From positions 10,249,019 through 10,313,018 of the forward strand of contig CM049306.1 of assembly GCA_026874595.1 (NCBI GenBank): a stretch of DNA of 64,000 nucleotides, in the 5' to 3' direction. The DNA is from Sipunculus nudus. Lineage: Eukaryota > Annelida > Sipuncula > Golfingiida > Sipunculidae. A program made the translations under genes and the position numbers. The stretch's first letter is position 1, and each line of letters starts with the position of its first letter. Below are positions 35,301 to 47,300 of this stretch, piece after piece. Under the pieces are notes generated by a model. The model was not told where the DNA came from and ran no database searches. It worked only from the letters and a program-made list of their open reading frames with translations.

Positions 35301-38300
35301 ATCTGACTCACCTTTATACTCTCCCCAAGAGATTTACTCCTTTTGTGGTTTTTATTTTTCAGGTTGGCTGGTGTACCAATGCCATTGGCTTTATTAAACT
35401 ACAATCAATAAAAAATCTTTAGCAAATAAGCATACATACTGTGCAAAAACATATATATAAGAACTATGCTCCCTCAGAAAAAAGTTGTACTGAATATTTT
35501 TTTGTCAGCATAGTAGTCATTTTTACACTGCAAGGTCCCATTTTGCATCAAAACATCCCATCAATATAAATCCCTCTATTCTATGTTTTACATGTCATAA
35601 TCACACAATTTGTTTTCTTGGCAGATCAAATTTATATATCAGGGAATTAAAATGTAAGAAAATCCCTTCAGGTATAACATTCACATGTTGTTTTTATTAA
35701 CATTCTTAAACTTAACATAAGTTTTCACATTTGAAAATTCAGAAATGACAATCTATATGAGGATAATTGAATTTGGACTTATCAAAATGTTTAAATATAT
35801 TTAAATGTTCATTAAAATAATGTAATCACATAAAACATGAAAATATTTTCTGCAAAGCACTTTTGAGTTACAATATCCAGACTGTTACTGGTCAACCCTC
35901 TTACTGTCAATTATTGATTAATTTCATGTCTTATGAATAAATTTATATTAATTTTAAAAATATATGATAAAAACATGAAAAATTATAGAAGTTAAAAAAA
36001 TATGGATATATTAACAATAGCCAGGGCACCTGTTTCATGAGCTTTCGCTTCTTTGCTGATTCAGGCATGGCTGACACATGGGCGTAGAGCTGCGCTAGCG
36101 CAATCTGCGTGTCTGTGTGCTCAGCAGCCTGCTGTGACGCCTTACGGTCCGCAAAGGAAAGAGTAGTGTTTATGGTATCAGGGTCTATCCTCCTCTACAA
36201 AAGCATTAAAGGCATGATCAGAAGAGAAATAAAGATGTTATGACCAGAGAAGACCACCACAACCATATGTCTGACATCATTGAGTGCACTCTGTTTCACA
36301 CCATGTCATGCTAGAGCTATATTAATTTCAAAATGAATGAATTAGATTCTGATTAATTAGAATCTGATTTGAGTTTGTTATCACCAAAAGTATATACACA
36401 GTTTAAATGAATGAGGACCTCTTTTATAATTTAATAATTTGTAATGAGTTATTTCAGTCTGCTCTGCCTTAAATAATATGATCATTAATGATCAGTCTGT
36501 AACCACAGACATCAGTATCACAGAAGTCCAGTCCTTTCAGGAACTGACTTATCTTCTGGAGCTTGACTCGGTTCGACAATGAGATCAATAAAAAGTCTAG
36601 CATTTCATGAAAGCAACTGGCTACAAGTTTTCCTTCATGAGGACCTCTTTTATAATTTAATAATTTGTAATGAGTTATTTCAGTCTGCTCTGCCTTAAAT
36701 AATATGATCATTAATGATCAGTCTGTAACCACAGACATCAGTATCACAGAAGTCCAGTCCTTTCAGGAACTGACTTATCTTCTGGAGCTTGACTCGGTTC
36801 GACAATGAGATCAATAAAAAGTCTAGCATTTCATGAAAGCAACTGGCTACAAGTTTTCCTTCATACCAAGGTCTAAAATCACAAATGTCTTGGTATTATT
36901 AAGATGACTGGAAAAGGCATATGTCTAATTTATTGCAGGCAGAAATTTATGTACATGTAATTAAAGTTCATCAAAACATGGTGAACAGAAATATTGTGAT
37001 TAGTGATTTAAAGAAATTCTTACACAAATTCTGTGCATTTATTCAGGCATGATTAGACAAGAAATAGCAGAGAGTGCAGTAGGAGTTGTATGTTGAACAG
37101 ATGGTTGTGATAATCAAACAAATTATTCCTGACCATGAAAGGAAGCATAAAGATCATAAAGTCAACAAACCATTACAGTAGAGAAGTAGCATGTAGCCAT
37201 GACAGAGTAGACAAGCATGAAGTGTGCAGTAAGGATTTGAAAGCTTTAGAGAGCAAGCACCATAGATTTAACCCATTTCATATGAAACCCACCACTTTCA
37301 GGAGTTTCTTTGTGGAACTGTCCATGTGACGAGACTTCTGGGACTGTAAATTCAACAAGGATGGAAAGAAGTCCCATTTTGATCATTTTCAAGAACAGCT
37401 GTATATTATAAATATTTTTCATAATGTCAAAACCTTTAATAATCAAAATCACTTATTTAAACTATGACATAGTTTCATAATTACTAGACATTGCAGTATA
37501 ATTCCCGTTTATCTGTGTGTATTTATTGGACACTTACATATGTGCCTGTGACGCTGACAGCTGCAGTCTTTGTGGTGCTGGTAGAGGTGGTTGTCTTTTC
37601 GACTTGTTCCATTTCCTGCCAGTAGTTCTGAATGTCTTGTACCACAGCAGCAGGCACCTAGAACAACAAACACATGACAAATACAATCATTACATAATGA
37701 AATATCTACAGGCATAAACTGTTTGTTAAATTACAGATAATATAAATTATATGGACACATGTCAGCAAAGTTTATAGATATTTACGACACCTGAAGAACT
37801 GAGAGGATTTAATCATATTCTTGATTAAATTCTGTATTTGGGCATTTATAATATAGCACAGAGACTAACATGTATGGAATACGCTGTGATCTTTAATGGA
37901 CATTACCATATGGTTTGACAATCTAGTGTACTGTGATTTGAAAGCTCATGCATAACTTTGAAATAAAATTTCATAAAAATTCAAGTCTCAGTTACCTTGA
38001 ACAGGTGGGGTGTTCTCTTGATCATAAAGGAAATGGTCTGCGTAATATTGCTGGCCACAGAGTGCATCTCTAAGGCAGTCATCTACAACACAAAACAGTT
38101 ACAGTCACTAACACACACCTCAGTAACAGATACCAATCAGTTACAAAATCTCACATATCCTTGACAGTTGTGCAAGTTATGGTTAATACAACATCTCTTA
38201 CAAATTAATTGAAACTTATATCTTGTTATGATTATAAACATTAGAGGATAGGGCACAAGTTTAGTGCTACACATAAAATCAACATAGATTTTGTAAAAAC

Positions 38301-41300
38301 AGGCTTAATATAATGTAAATACAACCTGAAATGACTTGCAAAGACAAGTTGGCAGATACAGACAATCAGCAAGTTATTCATCACTACACGATTATTTTTT
38401 ATGTAACCTGACATACCTTTCTAGGGACTAGTAAGTGAGGGGCAAACATGGTGCCGAGGGTGTCTGATGTCATTTTGTTTTTGTCGTTGAGTACCACCAG
38501 GTGGAGCAGGTGTAGCACACTGGTGAGCAGCGAGTAGTTGAGTGGGGGCAGCAGCTGGACCAGCAGCTGTAGCGTCATGATCTGCTTCTCCTCAACCTGC
38601 GATACTTCCTCGTGTTCCATGTTCTCCTTGTCCATCATGGCTGCCGTAAAAAAAAAATCACCTTATTTCAAAGTTTGGCTTGACAAAACTAATTGAGACA
38701 GCGAACCCTGTGTGACAGGACCACCTGCCGGGTTGGCTCAAAATGGTTTTAATTAACAGGTGGTCTTATAAGACAAGTCAGTTATAACTAATATGAATGC
38801 ATTTGGTTCACTCATTGGTGTTTTAAAAGCAGGTGGTCTTATTATTAGTCGACTAAGTGACCATGATTTTGAGATTGAAGTAGGCAGAAGAAGTAATACT
38901 CCAGTAAATATGAGACTCTGTAAATTTTGTAAGAATTATGAAATTGAAGATGAGGCCCACATTCTTTTCAAGTGTTCCAGATATAAAGATTAAAGAAATA
39001 AATTTTATCATTTATACAGAATTTTCCACAAAATAAATATGGGCTTATTCAGATTTTGAGAACACAGAATCACAGGATACAATATGATTTAGGTGTATAT
39101 TTATTTCAGGTAATCAGAGTAAGACAGGAAAACATTTCAGAAAATAATATTCCATAAAGTAGTTCTTTAATCATTAAATTCACTGAATACTGTAATTTTA
39201 TGTATAACTGATAATTGTACACATATATATTTTCGTTTGTGTATATCAGTGCTATTCTTTTCTATGACATATATATCTTTTAACATTATTTCACACATAT
39301 TGGCAGAAAGCGATGGCAAACTTGTGTATATTTATATGTTACTTAAGTTATTTGTACTTTGGGCCATGAGGCCTTTCTACAATAAACTTTGTTGTTGTTA
39401 TTATTAGTCAGGTGGTCTTTCAGACAGGTTTCACTGTATCTAATCCAGGTAGACTGATACCATTACTGATGGCTCTGACTGAAAACAGTAATGTGAAATG
39501 GCTACAACCTTCACAAACTGGTACAACAGGCAGATTATACATTTTAATTAGATATTCCATTTATTACACTGATTATTGAACTGAGGTGTTATCTGCCCAG
39601 CTCCTAATGCACTGATGAAATATAAAACCCATTAGGGAATTATGATATATATATCACACCTGCCAGACATATCATATAAGTATAAATAATTTTTTGTTTA
39701 TCAAGTGTAGAACCTTTTAACTCTCTTACTGATTCAGTTACCAGTTATTTATTTTTTTAGTTCACGTAATATTTTAAAGTAAATTCATCCACCTGCCTGG
39801 TATCTTTCATGATAAAGGACTCAAAAATGGAATCAAATTTTTCAAATGTATGAAACAATAACACAACTTACCTGGGATTTGAGTGTAAGCTAGATAGAAT
39901 TTCTCTGTAAGTAGCGGCTCAGGCAGTTCACCCAGGAAATTTTTCAGCACTGTGGCACAGTCATGTGGACTGAAGTAACCCTGCTCCAGACACAATGGTT
40001 TCCTGTTGTTTAACTGCTCCTTCAACAATCGCTGACGGCCTACATTGCCACTTTTACGGAATAGCCCTTCTTGTTGCAAATCTACAAAAGATATATGATT
40101 GATAAGTTTAAAGAAAGTTTCAATTGTATATACTGATTTGTGAGTTTTGCAAAAATAAACTTTAAGAATTTTTTAGATATTGTTAATGAACCACACTTGA
40201 ATTCTTATGTATTTTAACAAAGAAAGCATAATTATTCATCTAAGTGCCATAAACATCCAAAACAGTAAAACCAATTAATTTTTTTCTAAAACATATGGCC
40301 TAAAGATTTATAAGAATAAAATTAAATATTTGTACAATTTTTCAATCACAACTTTAACTTTAGAATTCAATAAATATCTTGAATCTATGTAAGGTCTGAC
40401 ATGACTTACTTTCAGGCTTCTTCAGAAAACTGATTAACTGTTGAATTTGGTCAATGGCTTCTTCTGTCAATGTACTACCAAATAAAGCACCATCGGTATT
40501 GTGTTTGAAAGACTCTGAAAAGGAAATCATGTACAAAATAATGTACAAGATAAAATGTTTGACCTGAAGTCAGTAGAGTATGAACAGCAGAAGATTATGC
40601 GAGTGATCACACTTAACAAATGATAAATGATGGTTTAGAAAGTTAAAATCTTTTCAGTGGTTTCAGTGGTATGAACTCATGACTAGTCTCACAGTATTTT
40701 AACATGTCTATATATGGTGAATTAGCAGTGGGCCTACGAGTCAATGATTGAAAAAGATAGAATGAACTGATCACAAATACCTGCATATAACATTTAAATC
40801 ATGATTTTAAACAAAATAAAAGGAATCAAAATCTAGAATACTACCTTATGAAATATTTAAAAGACTTTTGCATAAAATTATACATTTAAAGTTTTTCAAG
40901 TTTTTATACCTTTGTGTTTGCGCTTGAAGAAATGTTTCTTCTTGTGCTCACTGCTGCCCCCTGTGTCGTCGCTGAGAACTTCCTCTAGACTACTACCAGG
41001 AAGATCCAACAGAAAGCTGAGATGCATCTTACAGATGTTTGTGAACTTCTCCAGGTTTGTGTTCTTGAGTCGGTTCACCAGCCGCTCTGACTCGCAGCTA
41101 GTCAAGCGACTGCTCGACATCCTGCGCACTGGGGCTCGAGTCACTGAAAAATGAAAACCATGGTGTACTCACATATTTAAAAAAATGGTATTCAAATTAA
41201 GCTGATGTTAATGAACATGTGTATGATAGAAAGCCATCAAACACGCCTGAAATGTCTGGGGGCAGCAAGTGACAAGACAAGTCAAAATTTTGTTTTGCAA

Positions 41301-44300
41301 ATGTCAGAAAACGAATTTATTTAATTGATATTAATCACAGGAGTGAAAGAGAGTTGACCTTACAGTATCATCAATCATCCATGTGAATGAAGTGAGTAAT
41401 TTATCCAGAGGGTAGCTATGGGCAAATGGAGCATACAATCACCATTGCATGTCCCATCTGTTGTAAATAATGACAAGAGGCAGATGTTAGCAAGCTGGCC
41501 CCTCAGTGAAACCACAGGAAGCGCCCTGACCAAGATGACACTCAGGCAGTGGTTATGTCATACCATATGACACACTCCTACACAGCCTGCCAGCAGCTAC
41601 AGACACAAGAAACTCTCACTCTTACTTCCTTCATAGCTGTCAGATCTGATTACCTCTAAAATGCTCAACTGTGTCCAAACTGACAAATTCCTGGGAAATT
41701 CAGCCTACATTTACCACTCTGACCTACTTGTTAGCTGTCAAAAATCACTCAGGCCTCTTGTGTGATTGGCTCCCCCTCTTGAGTCACAGTTTGCCATAAT
41801 GTGCCTACTATTAGGTGGTGTGCCTAATCCACTAGACAAACAGGGGTTTAACACCCAGTGCCCAGAATTGAGATGGTAAAGCCTAACTAGAGTCAGGATG
41901 TTGGTCCAGACTGATAGAGGCTCCATCAGACAGTGTTTACCTGTGACTGTTTACCTGTAATTGTTCAGGGTCTTATGCCCTGGCTGCACAATATTGAAAG
42001 AAACTATTACACATCCTCACTTAAACTGCTGGGCTAAAGAACCTATTTTGCCCCTTCAGTAATTCTAGATTAAAATAAGACAACGCTGGTAGACAAAATA
42101 TTGTAAAGTGATGTAAGGTTACACAGACTGATCCAATAATAACAGGAAAGGAAAATATCCTGGAGGTGCAAATAACCCATAAGTATACACTGGTATTGAA
42201 CTGAAACCAGTCAGTATATGATAAACTGCTTTAAAGTAATTTTACTAGATGGTTGATTGATAAGGAATGTCTTGCTGACTGAAGTGAAATATGTACCTGG
42301 GTAGCACAAGTTTGGACTCCAACACCACCTCTGATTTTGCAAAATATTTGAAAAAACTATTTAACTACTTTCTATACAAATTCAAAATTTAGTTCTGGTT
42401 CTTCAACTCCAAGTAACCACTTTTTTTTCATGGATCAAATATTGCTTTGTTCATCATGCCATTTAAAAATCAAGAATGTGGCCAAGTTAAATCACTGGAA
42501 GAGATCTATAGGTTTCTAAATATTTATAGGTTTCAATTTACAAAATTTTGGATTATTCAAGCAGTGTTCCAATTCATTACAGAAAAATTAGAAAAAAAAT
42601 ATGAACATTGTCAGAAATCTTACTATCTAAAGCATTAAAGCTATCTATCAAGACCATTATACGTATTATATGAAGCAGTCTTGTCACCTACTGCATCTGA
42701 AGAATTCTAATATAATAATAATATTTTGATAAAAAAAAAATTCTTCTCAAACATAGCATGTGCCAGCTGTAAATTACTGATGTGTTCCATATATGACACC
42801 AATACAATTTCTGTAATTATACCACATATGCTGTGTGGAGGCAGATGGAAGTAGTCTTTAACACACAGCAACCCTGCCCGGTATATCCAACATTACATCA
42901 CCACCATGACACAATCATCTTAAATCCCAGTCTGAATAACTTCAAAGACCTTGGAGAACCCTTCAACAGAATCCCTGGGCTGACTTCTGTGCATCATCAA
43001 AAAACCCAGGTCCATTACAGATGTCACCTACATGTTGAGAGATGGTAACATATCTGATAAATAACACTCAAACCCACTTGTGACTTTTCTCATTACAGTG
43101 CAGGCCTCCATGCAGTTACATCAGTTGACTCCCTGTTACACCAGCTTGCTGGTAAGGCTCTGGTGTAGTTGGTATATAATCCTTTACATATACAGAGGGT
43201 TTAACCTGGAGTGCTCTGATGAGGATGGACTTGGGCAGAACCTCTCAGGATGTTGTTACAAAATCACAATAGTGGACCAACTACCAAGAGGAACTTCAGT
43301 GTATCTTTATGTATACATTCAAATCTCCGTTACCACAAACTGCTGTGGAAAATTATAGTTCTCTTTCAATGGGAACCTCCTTATTTGGAGCCTATTTTGC
43401 ATGAGAAGTCCATTGTGTTTGATAGATAATGGAGTTCAGTCACGGATACTGTGGTCTCCACTTGATTAGACTGATGGGACATTCCTGCATTGTGTGTGAG
43501 ACATGTCAACCATGAAGTAAATGTGATCATATAATACACCCTACCTGACTATCAACTGTAACATGAAGTGCCAAATGTTGTTCAAAAACATGGCATCAAA
43601 CAAAACCTATACCTGTTCATCATGGAAACAAAACTGCCTATTAAAGCACCCTCCCAGGCTGTCAATTGAAATGCATACTACCCAATGTTGTTCAAAAACA
43701 CAGCTTCAAATAAACTAATATTAAACTTTGTCATGAAATAAACATTTTCATTAAATAAACATCACAGGGCTACAAAATGAATTTGTAGTGTAAAATGTTG
43801 ATACAAAACAAGGCTTCAAACAAAAATCAACACAAGTTTGTAAATTACCTTGCTCATTCAAAACATTCAACCTGACAAACAGATGAAATGTATAGACACA
43901 AATGTTGTTAAAACACAAGGCTTCAAACAGGGACTAATATCTGTTTATCAGAATGCTCCCATGTGGTTATATGTTTGCTGATAGTACATACACCTGTGGT
44001 AGAGCTCACCCTTTATTCCAGTGACATAGGTCCTGGCTTCCAGCTGAGGTGCTTTTAATTAACACTTTCCTTTACCAACTGTAAATTAACTTGAAAGCCA
44101 GGCTGCTTGCAGATTCCTGGGTGTTTGTAATTTTCTGACTGACCCACTGTAGTTTCCTTATCTTTTATTAAGCTAAAAGATGGGGAAGACAGCGCCTGAG
44201 CTGTACTGTTGATATGGCCGAAACCAGGCCAAGTCAGGTTTTGAGGTTTTCTTTGACTAATTTTCAGGAAAGTTTTGCGATGACAGAGATGAGATAGCCT

Positions 44301-47300
44301 CAGCTATCATTTTGTAGATGGCACATTAAGCCCAGTGCAAAAGTATCCCAGACCTAGAGACACACTCCAGCCTAGCTCAATGAGACGTAGCTTGCCTCTT
44401 TTTGTGAGCTATCAATTCTTCAAAACTTGAATGTCCAACATATTAAAACTATTTATTGACTTTATTAATATAAATTTATCATTTTGTACTATGTCTTGAC
44501 TTTTTACCTTGGGTGTGATAGCTCAATAACAGGTAAAGGCCTCATGTCAGAAGATGAATACTACTTCGTCATTACAGTTGGAATATATGATACTCTAATG
44601 ACTTTTGATCCCCAAGCTTGTCCTAGTTATGTTGTGAAGCGACTAACATCTGGTAACTTCTGGCCAACTTCAAAATGATTCCTATCTAGAGTATATGAAT
44701 GAAGAGAGATTAAAGGTGACAATACTGATAAGTTCATATTATATTCTACCAAGGATTCACATAAGTTGGAGAATTATCAAATTGTTAAAATAATTAAAGC
44801 TATGCAATCTAAGTTTCATCTGCCTGAATGAAATTTTCCATCAATTTTGAGGACTGTTAATAAAATCTGTCATGAGGTCTACCACTGTTGTTAAGTTATG
44901 GACACACATGGGCTGACTCTGATTAAGAAAGTTAATAGAAAATCAAGACCAGTCTTATCTTACCACAAAGACCCAGCATTCTGGATACCAGCCTTCAGGG
45001 GGAAATAATAAAATGATAAGCTAGTGATGTCTGTGTGAGATATACTCATACAAATATTCCCAATGTCTGCCTTCAGGGGAAATGTTAAGACAGTAAGCTA
45101 GTAATGTGTGTGAGAGATATACTCATACAGTGACCCTTTATAATTAATATATTCCAGATGTTAATGAAGCCCCTTCCTCTCTCTCAAAGCCCCTGTCTGA
45201 GTGTGGGTATTACACTAATAGCCTAGCTAACACCTGCTCAGCAACACCTACATGTGCAATCCACATGAGTTCTTTCACAGTTTTAAGTAAAACCACTGTG
45301 GATCTGCAACAAAGGTGGCAATATTGGTATAAAAGCAAAGAACACCTGAGTGTTGTTCCTAAAAAAGGTGGGCTTTTCTCTCAACCCATAAGTTGACCTT
45401 GCCATTAAGGTTCAAAGGGCCGGGGTATATTTACTGGTGGTAATTAGCACTAAATGTAAGCAGGAACACTATTTGTTCTCCAGCATGTGTGACTTAGTCT
45501 GGACAACCACACCTGGCATTATGGAAACCAAGGCAACTGAGGAAAATTAAGACTAAACATCACAGTGTACCCCCATCAAAGGGCAGACTAATGGAGACCA
45601 CCCTAAAATCACCTGCCCCTGTGTAAACACCCTCTCTTCATTCTACCCAAGGACGTGTCTTAATTTGCTCCATCTGACAACCTACCCTACAGATGTGATG
45701 GATTTTTCATGAGACATGGCCACATCAAATTCAATTTAAGTAATTCTTCAGTGTACCTTAATTTGGTTGAGACCTTTGAAGAAAAAGAGACAACCAATCC
45801 AAGTAGCATATTTAAAACTACACAGCATATATTTGTAGTATTCGGTGACAAAAAAATATCTAGAAATTTGTTCCTTAAATTGTACAATTAAAATGGTGAA
45901 CCAGCATATTTGCTAATGAAATGATTGTGTAAACATAAAGGATATCATCTGAAACACAATTTCAAGTGTCAATTGATATTCAGAGTTTACCGTAGTTCCA
46001 CTTATATTTTAAACAATAGTTCTAAAATGGGTGCCTAATAATTGTTAGAAAGTGCTGAAAATTGCTGAAAGGTTGCTGAAAAGTGTGAAAACATACATGG
46101 AATTAACCATTTGGTACTGAAAATTACCAAAATGTTCCTAAACTGTGGCCTGGAGGGCTGTTTATTACCTTTATCTGTTTAATACCTTTATACCTACCAA
46201 TAACCATTGTTAAAGTATCCTTAATATTATTATTAACACTATCTGACCCAAAATGTACTGGTAAATATATCTGATTGTATTATCTATAAATTCATATGAT
46301 TTTTATTTATAATTTCTGGAATGTTACAGATGAGCAACTTTTGGTACATCGTGTAACTTAATTAATTATGAAATGCTTTTTTGCAATTTTTGACAATTAT
46401 CAAGATCCCTCTAAAACTGTTACAGCATTTATCTGTCATGATCTATCTGTTGTGATTATACCCTCATGTACATTAAACAATCAATCATTTTTATTTATCA
46501 TAGTCTTAGGACTACACTCATTTTATCAAAACATTTCTTAAGTGGTTCCCTATTTAATGTAAAGTCTGATTTATATATATGATATTCAAGCAGCTTTTTT
46601 TTAAGACAATGACAGCGAGAAATTTTGGCTTGAACATTTTAATCCAATAATTCAACAGACTTCCTGTGTTAACCTGTATAAAGAACAGAAAAGAAAAATG
46701 CTCCATGGAATATTTTGTTGAAATACAATAACAATTTTGTGTGTCTTAGATTTTTTTAAGCTTTAAGGCAACAGTTTTGAAATATGGATTATGCACAATA
46801 ACAAAGGACATATTATTTAACGACTAGTAAAACACTTTAGTCACAGTATATATATAATACTGTTGTAAATCAAAGTGCAAAGTCTTCCTGAAACACTATA
46901 TATAACTGTGTGGTGCCATACATTCAACATGAAAAGACCTAGAACATTTGTGAATGTGATCAATATGGGTGAATGTACCTGGGTGCATCAGTGTTATTTA
47001 TTCAATTAATAGATGATTGTGGACATATCATTTTTCACACATCAGCATCAGCACTCTGTAGAGAATGGATTGTAGAACAAAATGTTACTTTATAATTATC
47101 ATTAATAATAATAATAATAATAATAATCATCATCATCATCATCACAAATATTGATGCTAATAATATTAATAATAATAATAATAATAATAATAATGATAAT
47201 AATAATAATAATAATGATAAGATAAAGAAGAAGAATTGTAAACATCAAATTTTACCTCTCCTAAGGAATTTGTTTTGCATGCCAATTGAGTGTTTTGACT

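Noticed and set aside
40912-41154. 80-aa plus-strand frame
   Set aside because: Antisense shadow of RhoGAP exon 2.
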